From assembly GCA_964624825.1 (NCBI GenBank), contig CAZUYD010000001.1, positions 76,568 to 140,567 on the forward strand: a stretch of DNA of 64,000 nt, written 5' to 3'. Every line of letters begins with the position of its first letter. Positions within the stretch are counted from its first letter, which is position 1. Under the pieces are notes generated by a model that had not been told where the DNA came from, ran no database searches, and was given only the letters and a program-made list of their open reading frames with translations. The position numbers were made by a program, and so were the translations under genes. Below, piece after piece: positions 1-7,899 of the stretch. The DNA is from Enorma sp964624825. Lineage in GTDB: Bacteria > Actinomycetota > Coriobacteriia > Coriobacteriales > Coriobacteriaceae.

Positions 1-4
1 TGAA

Positions 5-32
5 GCGTCGCCATCCCCTCCGGGTGTGACGC
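5..32 (-). terminator. Possible terminator hairpin at the window edge
   Basis: An imperfect hairpin with GCGTC and GACGC outer arms and a CCC-GGAG-GGG core lies about 70 bp downstream of the rsfS stop. What follows it on the minus strand is outside the window, so a U-tract cannot be checked. Nothing else recognisable lies in positions 1-103. Confidence 0.3.
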
Positions 33-103
33 ATTATGGAGCGCTACAGCGGATAGCCCGTTTCGCAGAGATGCTCTCGCGCAGCTCAGCGATTTGGCAA
101 GGC

Positions 104-607
104 CTACATTAGCTCAAGCTGCAAGCGCGGGGCATCGCCCCACAGCTTCTCGAGACGGTAATAATCGCGCGCCTCGGGCGTGAACACGTGCACCACAACC
201 GAGCCGTAGTCCATGAGAATCCATGTACGCTGATCGCGTCCCTCGATGGAGAAGGGGTGCTCGCCGCATGCCTTAGCGACCTTTTCCTCAACCTCGTCAA
301 CGATTGTATCGACCAGGCGATTGTTGATGCCGGTGGCAATCACGAAGTAATCGCAGACATCGGAGAACTCGGTCAGGTCGAGCACGGTGACATCCTCTGC
401 CTTTTTATCGAATGCTGCCTGCGCGGCAAGGCGCGCGGTGCGCTCGGCCGGCACGCCACGCGAAGAAAGCGACGCCGCAGAGCGCTCAACGGATGCGCGC
501 TCATCAAAATCAGTCTCGGCTTCATCGGCCATGCGGGCGTCCTTATCGGTCAGGATATAGCCTGCATCGGCATCTGCGTTCATGTTCAACGAAGCGTTTG
601 TGGACAT
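104..607 (-). CDS. rsfS: Ribosomal silencing factor RsfS
   Basis: RsfS (DUF143/Iojap family) binds ribosomal protein L14 and blocks joining of the 30S and 50S subunits. The C-terminal ~110 residues carry the family core, including DVCDYFVIATG, a segment around EGRDQRTWILMDYGSVVVHVF, and the DYYRLEKLWGDAP tail. The chosen ATG makes a 167-residue protein and has GAGAGGAA about 5 nt upstream. A longer start at 625 overlaps the yqeK stop by one base but lacks that spacing. The N-terminal ~50 residues are acidic, low in complexity and longer than in typical RsfS. It is the last gene of the obgE-nadD-yqeK-rsfS run, a common neighbourhood for this family. Confidence 0.9.
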   Translation of the reverse strand: MSTNASLNMNADADAGYILTDKDARMADEAETDFDERASVERSAASLSSRGVPAERTARLAAQAAFDKKAEDVTVLDLTEFSDVCDYFVIATGINNRLVDTIVDEVEEKVAKACGEHPFSIEGRDQRTWILMDYGSVVVHVFTPEARDYYRLEKLWGDAPRLQLELM

Positions 608-624
608 ACTGTTCCTCTCAAGCA

Positions 625-1272
625 TTACACGTGCCGCGCGCCGCTGCGTTGGAGCGCATAGTGATTATAGACATCGAGCGCGGTGGGGTACAGATACCGA
701 CCGCTTTGAATCACATATGTCAGACCTTGCGAAAAACAAGCGAAAAACAGCTCGGAGAGCGCTGCGTGACCTACCATCTCGCGAAGGTTCTCGGCATAGC
801 TGCCGCGTCGTCCCGGTTCTATGGCATCGGCTACGAACACCACCATGTCGAGCGGCGTCATATCGCACGCGGCAACGGTATGACGATCGATCGCCTGAAA
901 AACGGATGCGGGGAGCTCGGGAAAGAGCTCGGGCAATTCACGTGCGGCCACCGGGCCATGGAGCAGAGGCACTGCCAGCGCCGGGGAGCCGGCGACCTTC
1001 ACGCCATAGCGAATCGCGCGCATAACGAGCTCATCGGAAGCAACAACCTTATCCCAATCGTGAAGAAGCCCCGCAGCGACCGCATCGAATGCGGAAACCC
1101 CATACACGTGGGCTAGACGATACGCCGTGCGCGCGACGCCCAGCGAGTGAGCATGGCGCTTGCGGGCATCCTTCATGCGCACGGCAAGCAGCTCCTCGAT
1201 GCGCGCAAGCTCGGCGCGCTCATCGGGAGTGAAATCCATTGCAGAAAGGATGGAAGCAGGGGAATCGGACAT
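625..1272 (-). CDS. yqeK: YqeK-family HD-domain hydrolase
   Basis: The YqeK family hydrolyses diadenosine tetraphosphate symmetrically and is usually encoded beside nadD, as here. An HD domain fills the protein, with an early His (RKRHAHS), the metal-binding LLHDWDK, a later HG and HT pair, and FVADAIEP. All are in family order, and 215 residues is normal. I chose the ATG at 1272, which has AAGGAG 8 nt upstream. A GTG at 1278 would overlap the nadD stop as GTGA, but its Shine-Dalgarno spacing is only 2 nt. The specific nucleotide substrate is inferred from the family. Confidence 0.88.
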   Translation of the reverse strand: MSDSPASILSAMDFTPDERAELARIEELLAVRMKDARKRHAHSLGVARTAYRLAHVYGVSAFDAVAAGLLHDWDKVVASDELVMRAIRYGVKVAGSPALAVPLLHGPVAARELPELFPELPASVFQAIDRHTVAACDMTPLDMVVFVADAIEPGRRGSYAENLREMVGHAALSELFFACFSQGLTYVIQSGRYLYPTALDVYNHYALQRSGARHV

Positions 1273-1274
1273 GC

Positions 1275-1985
1275 TCACCGCTCCTTTTGAATCGACGCGG
1301 GCTTCCGCGCGGAACCGGGGCGCGTCGCGTCTTGAACATAGAGGCCATTTTTCCGAATATACCCGATGACCGACTCAGACGTAAGGTACCGTACGCTTTT
1401 CCCCAGCGCCACGCGCTGTCGGATGTTCGTTGAACTGATGGCAAGCGCGGGAATCTCGATATAGCGGACATCGAACGGGTACCCGGAGGCCTCGATGCGT
1501 TCACGCGCTTGCGAGATATCGTACCCCGGGCGCGTGGCTGCGATGAGCGTGGCGAGCTCGGCGATCTGCTCGGCATCGTGCCACGATACGATGTCTAAGA
1601 TGGCGTCGGCACCGGTGATGAAGTAAAGCCTGACAGTATCGGGATAGTAATCGCAGAGGTACCGCAGGGTATCGACCGTATAGGTCACCCCTTCGCGATC
1701 GATTTCAAGCCGGCTCGTATAGAATGCCTCGTTTGCGGCGGTGGCAAGCACCGTCATGGCGTAGCGATCCTCAGCGCTCGACACGCGCTGGTCGCGCTTG
1801 AACGCGGGGGTTCCCGCAGGCATGAAGAGCACCGCATCGAGGTTGAGCGCCTCGCGCGCCTGCTCAGCAGTTACCAGATGACCATAATGGATGGGATCGA
1901 ATGTCCCGCCCATGATGCCCAGGCGATACATGCGATTTTGATCGTGCATGAAATCGGGAACGGTTTGCCTCGGTAGCGCGCCCAT
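1275..1985 (-). CDS. nadD: Nicotinate-nucleotide adenylyltransferase
   Basis: NadD transfers AMP from ATP to nicotinate mononucleotide, the penultimate step of NAD synthesis. The nucleotidyltransferase motif GIMGGTFDPIHYGHL lies near residue 24 and the ISSTNIRQR motif near the C-terminus. The start at 1985 has GGGGGAG about 9 nt upstream, which supports a protein of 236 residues with ~20 residues before the usual MYRLGIMGG start. Internal ATGs at 1949 and 1931 cannot be excluded. It begins 6 bp after the obgE stop. An NAD kinase gene lies elsewhere in this window (34.2-35.0 kb). Confidence 0.95.
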   Translation of the reverse strand: MGALPRQTVPDFMHDQNRMYRLGIMGGTFDPIHYGHLVTAEQAREALNLDAVLFMPAGTPAFKRDQRVSSAEDRYAMTVLATAANEAFYTSRLEIDREGVTYTVDTLRYLCDYYPDTVRLYFITGADAILDIVSWHDAEQIAELATLIAATRPGYDISQARERIEASGYPFDVRYIEIPALAISSTNIRQRVALGKSVRYLTSESVIGYIRKNGLYVQDATRPGSARKPASIQKER

Positions 1986-1991
1986 GCGATT

Positions 1992-3401
1992 CTACTCCCC
2001 CTCATCCACGCGCGAAGCATCCGACGCTCCACGGAGCAGTTCGACGCCAGATGCATCCTCGACAAGGTCGCATGGAGGGTCATCGTGCGCTCCCTCGAAG
2101 CTGAAGGCTCTCCCCACGATGCGAATCTCATCGCCCGCGCGGCACCCGGCCGCCTGGAGGGCGTCATCCACACCCATGCGCGCGAACCGATGCTGCATGT
2201 AGACGATGGCTTCTTCGTTCTCCCAGTCGGTTTGGACGACCAAGCGCTCTACCTGAGTTCCAATCACACGAAATACTCCCGGACCTTCTGGGATGACCTG
2301 GAATTGCTTCTCGCGCTCACGACGACGGCGGTCCCAGCGCTCGTCGTAGATGACAGGCTGATTCGCTGTCTCCAACTCGCTGCGCAACTGAGATACGAGC
2401 TCTCCGCACGCAAGCATGAGGGTGTTCATGCCGGCGCCGGTGAGCGCGGAGACGGCGAAAAACCGATGGCCGTCGGCAATCGCCGCACGCTTGAGCTCCG
2501 CGACGCGCGCAGTCATGTCTGAGACATCGCATTTGTTTGCAACGACCACTTGGGGCCGATCGGCAAGATCGGTCGCATATCGCCTGAGCTCGTCATTGAT
2601 GACATGGTAATCCTCGACAGGATCGCGACCCTCAAACCCGCCGGTGATGTCGACAACATGCATGATGAGGGCAGTTCGCTCAATATGACGCAAGAACTCA
2701 TGGCCAAGACCCTTGCCCTCGCTTGCGCCCTCGATGAGCCCGGGCACGTCGGCGACAACGTACGAATACTCCCCGGCGCGCACCATACCGAGATTGGGGA
2801 CCAATGTCGTGAAGGGATAATCGGCGATTTTGGGACGGGCTGCGCTCATCCGAGCGATGAGAGAGCTTTTTCCCACCGATGGGAGGCCGACAAGAGCGGC
2901 ATCGGCCATGAGCTTCATCTCGAGTTCGATCCAATGCTCTTGCGCTGGCTCCCCCAACTGCGCAAAAGCGGGAGCACGGCGAACCGAGCTCACGAAATGG
3001 GTGTTTCCCAAACCGCCCTCGCCACCGGGTGCCACCACAACGCATTCCCCATCGTGCGTGAGATCGGCGATCTGGTAGAGCGGTTCCATGGTCTCGGGAT
3101 CGAGCTCGCGCACCACGGTCCCCACCGGCACGGAAAGAATCAGGTCATCGCCGGCACGCCCGTCCTTGCGCGCACCCTTTCCATGCGTACCGCGCTCGGC
3201 ACGGAAATGATGCTTATAGCGATAGTCGATGAGGGAAGAAAGGCGCGCAGACGCCTTCACGACCACATCGCCGCCGCGCCCGCCGTCGCCGCCGTCCGGA
3301 CCGCCTTTCGGAACGTGCGCTTCACGACGAAACGACATGCATCCCGCACCGCCGTCGCCGCCCTTTACGTTGATCCGACTGATATCGGTGAACTGTGCCA
3401 T
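1992..3401 (-). CDS. obgE: GTPase ObgE/CgtA
   Basis: Obg is an essential GTPase that assists 50S assembly. The 469-residue protein has three parts. The glycine-rich Obg domain (residues 1-~160) opens with MAQFTDISRINVKGGDGG. The G domain has a P-loop GLPSVGKSS at ~172-180, DVPGLIEGA and NKCD. The C-terminal OCT domain contains the WDRRRR and VPEGPGVF stretches. I chose the ATG at 3401 over a GTG at 3416 because it matches the family N-terminus and has AGAGGA just upstream. Only 15 nt separate the start codon from the T-run of the terminator that follows rpmA, so expression probably needs read-through or a nearby promoter. Confidence 0.97.
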   Translation of the reverse strand: MAQFTDISRINVKGGDGGAGCMSFRREAHVPKGGPDGGDGGRGGDVVVKASARLSSLIDYRYKHHFRAERGTHGKGARKDGRAGDDLILSVPVGTVVRELDPETMEPLYQIADLTHDGECVVVAPGGEGGLGNTHFVSSVRRAPAFAQLGEPAQEHWIELEMKLMADAALVGLPSVGKSSLIARMSAARPKIADYPFTTLVPNLGMVRAGEYSYVVADVPGLIEGASEGKGLGHEFLRHIERTALIMHVVDITGGFEGRDPVEDYHVINDELRRYATDLADRPQVVVANKCDVSDMTARVAELKRAAIADGHRFFAVSALTGAGMNTLMLACGELVSQLRSELETANQPVIYDERWDRRRREREKQFQVIPEGPGVFRVIGTQVERLVVQTDWENEEAIVYMQHRFARMGVDDALQAAGCRAGDEIRIVGRAFSFEGAHDDPPCDLVEDASGVELLRGASDASRVDEGE

Positions 3402-3416
3402 ACCGTCCTCTTTCAC

Positions 3417-3454
3417 AAAAACGGGAGACCTCTGGCATACCAGGAGGTCTCCCG
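3417..3454 (-). terminator. Intrinsic terminator between rpmA and obgE
   Basis: On the minus strand an 11-bp perfect outer stem (CGGGAGACCTC with its complement) continues into an inner TGG/CCA stem with a CATA-type loop. It is followed directly by TTTTTG. This is the clearest stem plus T-run in the first 20 kb. It separates the ribosomal protein pair from obgE and could act as an attenuator. Confidence 0.8.
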
Positions 3455-3478
3455 CATAAACATGCTATGAAGGGGCAG

Positions 3479-3736
3479 TTACGCCGTGGCAACGGGACGC
3501 ACGTTGACGCGATGCTTCGTGCCGCGCGTGTACTCGACCGTACCGTCAATGAGGGCGAAGAGCGTGTCGTCTTTGCCACGACCCACATTCGCACCAGGAT
3601 GGATATGGGTGCCGCGCTGACGAACGAGAATGGTGCCCGCAGTGACAGACTGGCCGCCAAAGCGCTTGCAGCCAAGACGCTGACCGCGAGAGTCGCGGCC
3701 ATTACGGGAGGAACCGAGTCCTTTTTTATGTGCCAT
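3479..3736 (-). CDS. rpmA: 50S ribosomal protein L27
   Basis: bL27 reaches the peptidyl-transferase centre through its basic N-terminal tail. The 85-residue protein begins MAHKKGLGSSRNGRDS and carries the family block GTIIVRQRGT-like GTILVRQRGTHIHPG. It starts at Met-Ala-His-Lys with no cleavable N-terminal extension of the Firmicutes type. It follows rplU by 29 bp and precedes the strong terminator before obgE. Confidence 0.98.
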   Translation of the reverse strand: MAHKKGLGSSRNGRDSRGQRLGCKRFGGQSVTAGTILVRQRGTHIHPGANVGRGKDDTLFALIDGTVEYTRGTKHRVNVRPVATA

Positions 3737-3765
3737 GTCCTACCTACTCTCTGATGCGCGCGATG

Positions 3766-4140
3766 CTACTCGGCGACTGGAGCCTCAGCTGTGGCTTCGG
3801 CTTCCTTGGTGGTCTTACGGGGGCTGCGCGAGGTAGCCTGCACCTTGGTGATCTTCACCTTGGTAAGCTGCTGACGGTGACCCTTGAGGCGATGATAGCG
3901 CTTGCGCTTCTTGAACTTGAAGACAAGCTGCTTCTCGCCGAGGAACTGGTCAAGGATCTCTGCCTTGACCTTGGCTTTGGCAAGCTTATTCGGGTCGGTC
4001 ACGATCTTCTTGCCATCGTTCAGGAAGATGACCGGAAGCTCGATGGTAGAACCCGGCTCACCCTCGATCTTCTCGATGGTAAGTACATCGTCTTGAGCGA
4101 CCTTGTACTGCTTGCCGCCTGTTGAAACGATTGCGTACAT
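3766..4140 (-). CDS. rplU: 50S ribosomal protein L21
   Basis: bL21 is a 50S subunit protein. The N-terminus MYAIVSTGGKQYKVAQDD and the FKFKKRKRYHRLKGHRQ segment are diagnostic. At 124 residues it is longer than the usual ~103 because of an Ala/Glu-rich C-terminal tail of about 20 residues. It is the first gene after a strong promoter and is followed by rpmA. In many bacteria an RNase E/G gene sits between the radical-SAM pair and rplU. None is present here. Confidence 0.98.
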   Translation of the reverse strand: MYAIVSTGGKQYKVAQDDVLTIEKIEGEPGSTIELPVIFLNDGKKIVTDPNKLAKAKVKAEILDQFLGEKQLVFKFKKRKRYHRLKGHRQQLTKVKITKVQATSRSPRKTTKEAEATAEAPVAE

Positions 4141-4180
4141 ATGTTAGCCCTTCATGCATCTGGTAGTGCAACAGCCGAAT

Positions 4181-4209
4181 ATAGTAGCAGCTGGCTTTGC
4201 GCACGTCAA
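4181..4209 (-). promoter_or_regulatory. Sigma-70 promoter of rplU-rpmA
   Basis: The minus strand reads TTGACG (4204-4209), a 17-bp spacer, and TACTAT (4181-4186). The -10 is preceded by TG, making it an extended -10 element. The predicted transcript starts near 4174, about 35 nt before the rplU ATG. Confidence 0.7.
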
Positions 4210-4338
4210 CGGATATTCGCAGAGTTTCCGCAACCCAGCGACCGTTCACGCATAAATTCTAAACATCGTCGGTTACATCTTGGACGCACGGTATAGCCTG
4301 ACCTTGTCCAAGGCGAACGCGTGCATACATCGGAGATA

Positions 4339-5097
4339 TCAGAGCGGGTCGATGCGGCGGCCATGCTCGTCAAGGGCATATTGGTCAACGCGCTCGACCT
4401 GAAAGCGAACGATCCGCGTGAGGCGTTGCATGCCGATAGATTGAATCATGGCTTCAGGAGTGCCGGCAAGGTTGGCATCGAGCGCAGCGATGAGCACCTC
4501 AGGACGAAGCGCGCCCTCGTTGTCCATACGGGTATCGAGGGCGATGCGAACCGTATGATCATCGGAGCCCCGATCGACCGTGGCTTCGGCAAGGGTTCGC
4601 GTCAAGTCGAGGCGCTTTTCCTTCTTGCCACGCAGATAGTCGATAGATCCCGTCGCGCGAAGTCCGTCAAGCGCCGCGCGCACCTCATGGACCGAGGGAA
4701 CCGGGTCGGTAAAACGAAGGTCGATGGCATATGTCGCACAGGTGATGAACGCCGTGAGCGCCGCTGCGCGCACATCGACGTATCCGGCGTCAACGGGAGC
4801 TAGGTCGCGCGGAGCCGCAGCCTGCAGGCGCGCAAGCGCAAGGTCGGCGGCAATGAACTCCGTGAGAAACACGTCGAACCATTCGCAGCGCGACGCCGTG
4901 CCAACAGGAAGCGCCGCGGAAAACCCCGCACGCAGATGGGGTGAAAACCCCTGCGTCACCGCATACGGGAGCTGCGCGCGCCGTACGACGCGCTCGATGG
5001 TATGGAGCACTTCAAGATGGCCTAGGTACCGCAGGCGCCCCTGCTTCACATATTGAACGCGCAGACGAAAAAGCGTCTGCTCTTGCGCATCCGTCAT
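4339..5097 (-). CDS. TIGR03936/DUF2344 radical-SAM-linked protein
   Basis: This family is the partner, or in some bacteria the C-terminal extension, of the TIGR03960 radical-SAM protein. The function is not established; a role in RNA or translation is suspected from its neighbours. The 252-residue protein shows the typical start (RLRVQYVKQGRLRYLGHLE), then ERVVRRAQLPYAVTQGFSPH. It overlaps the radical-SAM gene by 4 bp (ATGA), so the two are translationally coupled. The 198 bp to rplU hold the rplU promoter. Confidence 0.85.
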   Translation of the reverse strand: MTDAQEQTLFRLRVQYVKQGRLRYLGHLEVLHTIERVVRRAQLPYAVTQGFSPHLRAGFSAALPVGTASRCEWFDVFLTEFIAADLALARLQAAAPRDLAPVDAGYVDVRAAALTAFITCATYAIDLRFTDPVPSVHEVRAALDGLRATGSIDYLRGKKEKRLDLTRTLAEATVDRGSDDHTVRIALDTRMDNEGALRPEVLIAALDANLAGTPEAMIQSIGMQRLTRIVRFQVERVDQYALDEHGRRIDPL

Positions 5098-6971
5098 CCG
5101 CGCTCACCCGCCAAAACGTTCGAGACTCCAAGCTTTGGGCAGATCCCGCACCCGGTGCAGGAGCTTCTTGTGCAATCCTCGGTTGTTTTGCCCTCGAGCG
5201 CACGGCGCCATTCGCGCTCGAGAAACCCGCGCGAGACACCAGGGCTCACGTGCTCCCAGGGCAAGCGCTGATCGCATCCGAAGGGCTCTTCGGCAAACGT
5301 GCGAAGGTCGACTCCCACCTCACGCGCCGCCGCTTCCCACCGCTCGAGTGAGAACTGCTCCGTCCACGCATCGAACCGGGCGCCACGTCGCCATGCGCCG
5401 ACGATCACCGGGGTAAAATCTCGCCCGCTTCTCGAAAGCGCCGCCTCGATGAGCGAGGTCGAAGCATCATGGCAATGAACGCGAATCGCGCGGTCATGGA
5501 CGCTCGACATCAACAGGTTCTGCCGGCGCGCAACCTCGTCAGCATCGAATTGGCCACACCACTGAAACGGCGTATGCGCCTTCGGGATGAACACCGAAAC
5601 CGACACGGAGACGGTAAGGCCGCCCCGCTGCCCCTTGGGAACCACCTCGCGCCCGATCCGCAGCACATGCTCGGCCAGCTCTGCGATCGCGACGATGTCC
5701 TCGTCCCGCTCGCCGGGCAGCCCCATCATGAAGTACAGCTTGCACCGGCGCCAGCCGGCTCCGAACGCTGCGTGAACAGCGCGGTCGATATCCTGCTCGG
5801 TCACGTTTTTATTGATGATGTCGCGCAGGCGCTGACTCCCCGCCTCGGGCGCAAACGTGAGGCCACCCTTCTTATCGCCCGCCACTTCGAGCGCCATGTC
5901 GACACCGAACGAATCGAGCCGCTGAGAGGGGATGGAAACTGAGATGCCGGTGTCTGCAAGACCCCTGTTGAGTCGCGAGAGAATCTGCGCGCAACACGAA
6001 TGATCGGTCGTAGAGAGCGAGGTCAATGACACCTCGTCATACCCCGTTCTGGCAAGCCCGCGCGACACCGCGGCAACCACCTGGTCGGGTGTGCGCTCGC
6101 GCACCGGCCGATAGGTGATGCCCGCTTGGCAAAACCGGCAACCGCGCGCGCAGCCGCGAAGGATCTCGATAGATAACCGGTCGTGCACGATCTCTGTATA
6201 CGGGACGATCGACTGGCTATTTGGATTCGTCTCGGCGAAATCGGCCGCAACCCGCTTGTACACCACGGGGGGAACGTCCTCCCCCGCGCGCGGGACGGTA
6301 TATCCGTGCCGCGTGCAGACGCCCTCGTGCGACACCTCGTAGAGTGCGGGAACGTAGGTGCCGGGAACGGTTGCAAGCGCGCGCAGGGTCTCCTCACGGG
6401 TCGCCCCCGCATCACGCATGCGCTCATGCATGCGGCACACCTCGACGATGGACTCCTCACCCTCACCGATAAGCATCGCATCGAAGAAGGCGGCAAGGGG
6501 CTCGGGGTTGTAGACGGAAGGCCCGCCTGCGATGATGAGCGGGTCATCATCGCCGCGCTCGGATGAGTACAAAGGAATGCCCGCGAGGTCGAGCGCCTCT
6601 AGATAGTTCGTGCAGGCCATCTCGTGAGGAATATGAAAGCCGACGACATCGAATGACGACACGGGCGCCGCTCCCTCGAGCGAAAGCAGTGGAACGTGCG
6701 CGGCACGCATCTCGTCAGCCATATCGACCCACGGCACATACGCTCGCTCACACGAGATGCCGTCCTGTGCGTTCAGCGCCGCATAGAGAATCGCGATACC
6801 CTGGTTGGGAAGGCCGACCTCATATACATCGGGATAGATGAGGCAGGCACGGTATGCCGCCTCGGGCGTGCTGAGCGTTCCCCATTCATGATTGATGTAG
6901 CGACTCGGTTTCTCAACGCACGAGAGCAACGGCTCGAGCTCGGAGAAGCGATCGCGATATTCAGTGCGCAC
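5094..6971 (-). CDS. TIGR03960 B12-binding-type radical SAM protein
   Basis: An N-terminal B12-binding-like fold (about residues 30-200, with YPDVYEVGLPNQG) precedes a radical SAM domain whose cluster motif is GCARGCRFCQAG (CxxxCxxC). A Cys-rich C-terminus, SSCTGCGICPKLG, could bind another cluster. The 625-residue length is normal for the family. The reaction is unknown. The gene is coupled to the DUF2344 gene by ATGA and follows the DUF697-like gene by 9 bp. Its order next to rplU-rpmA-obgE is widely conserved in Gram-positive bacteria, which suggests a link to translation or RNA modification. Confidence 0.85.
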   Translation of the reverse strand: MRTEYRDRFSELEPLLSCVEKPSRYINHEWGTLSTPEAAYRACLIYPDVYEVGLPNQGIAILYAALNAQDGISCERAYVPWVDMADEMRAAHVPLLSLEGAAPVSSFDVVGFHIPHEMACTNYLEALDLAGIPLYSSERGDDDPLIIAGGPSVYNPEPLAAFFDAMLIGEGEESIVEVCRMHERMRDAGATREETLRALATVPGTYVPALYEVSHEGVCTRHGYTVPRAGEDVPPVVYKRVAADFAETNPNSQSIVPYTEIVHDRLSIEILRGCARGCRFCQAGITYRPVRERTPDQVVAAVSRGLARTGYDEVSLTSLSTTDHSCCAQILSRLNRGLADTGISVSIPSQRLDSFGVDMALEVAGDKKGGLTFAPEAGSQRLRDIINKNVTEQDIDRAVHAAFGAGWRRCKLYFMMGLPGERDEDIVAIAELAEHVLRIGREVVPKGQRGGLTVSVSVSVFIPKAHTPFQWCGQFDADEVARRQNLLMSSVHDRAIRVHCHDASTSLIEAALSRSGRDFTPVIVGAWRRGARFDAWTEQFSLERWEAAAREVGVDLRTFAEEPFGCDQRLPWEHVSPGVSRGFLEREWRRALEGKTTEDCTRSSCTGCGICPKLGVSNVLAGERG

Positions 6972-6980
6972 AAATCTCCC

Positions 6981-7886
6981 TTACGCCGACACGACTTGAT
7001 CGGATCTCCCGCGCCGTGACGATATGGCGGTACGGGCACGACCGAGCACAGCGGAAATCGATTGGTTGGCTAATTCATAGTCGATACCCCGCTCATAGGC
7101 ATACATGAGCACCTTGCCCATGCCATAGGTACCCGCCAGGGCGATCGCGGCATTGATGATGAAGGTTGCCCGCGGGACGGCGCGGCACGCGGCGCGAGAC
7201 GCCCCCCGCAACAGGACGCCCGCAACGAGCACGCCCGCCATCTCGTAGGCGCGTTCAGGTTCGAGCCTGTAGCCGAAGATGGCGCTCAGCTGCATGACCA
7301 TGCCGGCCTCGCTCAGCACCATGACGGGAAAATCAGCGCCGGGCATGAATGCGAGCGCCCCGGTCGCCATGTTCGCAAGCGCGCAGGAGCTGATGATGCG
7401 ATTCGCCACAGCGATGCGCATGAATGGAAAATTCGAGGCGAACGGCACCTCCTTGTCGGTGCGATCGAGGATCCAGCGCGCGAGGGCGTCGAGCAGGTGG
7501 GCGGCATTCGTTGCGGCGATGAGCCCAAGCAGCGGGGTGTCTGCCTTGACGAACGGAACCTCGACGCTCGACTCCGCGATAATCGCCACCGGGGTGCCAG
7601 CCACCACGAGCTCATGTACCGCATGTTCGAGGATGGACGACCCACTCGTGAGCACGAGCACAACGTCGGTGTCGTCCCGTGGAGGAACGGGATCGAACGC
7701 AAGGCGCTCGACGCGCACCAGCGCAGATGTCGTCTGAGGAACCAGCGCCTCACGCACCGTGTTGACGATAAACGGCGTAACGCTTTCATCGAGGTAAACG
7801 GCGACCCGTACCGTGGAATCGGCATCTTTTCGCGCCTGCGCGCCCAGCTTAAGCGTCTGGACGAGCGAGTCGATCGGCATCCGCAT
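6981..7886 (-). CDS. Hypothetical DUF697-like membrane protein
   Basis: I do not recognise a named orthologue. Residues ~1-140 look like a soluble alpha/beta domain (VRVAVYLDE, VVLVLTSG and AIIAESS strands). The C-terminal half (from about FMRIAVANRII) has alternating hydrophobic helices resembling the DUF697 domain found behind GTPases, including GADFPVMVLSEAGMVMQL and INAAIALAGTYGMGK. No GTPase motifs are present. The start could be the ATG at 7886 or the one at 7880, which share the GAGGGGGAG upstream. It lies between rodA (13 bp) and the radical-SAM gene. Membrane location and function are inferred only. Confidence 0.6.
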   Translation of the reverse strand: MRMPIDSLVQTLKLGAQARKDADSTVRVAVYLDESVTPFIVNTVREALVPQTTSALVRVERLAFDPVPPRDDTDVVLVLTSGSSILEHAVHELVVAGTPVAIIAESSVEVPFVKADTPLLGLIAATNAAHLLDALARWILDRTDKEVPFASNFPFMRIAVANRIISSCALANMATGALAFMPGADFPVMVLSEAGMVMQLSAIFGYRLEPERAYEMAGVLVAGVLLRGASRAACRAVPRATFIINAAIALAGTYGMGKVLMYAYERGIDYELANQSISAVLGRARTAISSRRGRSDQVVSA

Positions 7887-7899
7887 GGCTCCCCCTCAA

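Noticed and set aside
1..103. Start of another gene left of rsfS
   Set aside because: An ATG at position 14 (minus strand) has GGAGGGG only 2 nt upstream and lies inside a hairpin. Too little sequence remains to judge.
2550..3470. A 306-codon plus-strand frame opposite obgE
   Set aside because: It is the antisense shadow of a strongly conserved gene, with no family signature. Long antisense frames occur throughout this GC-rich window.
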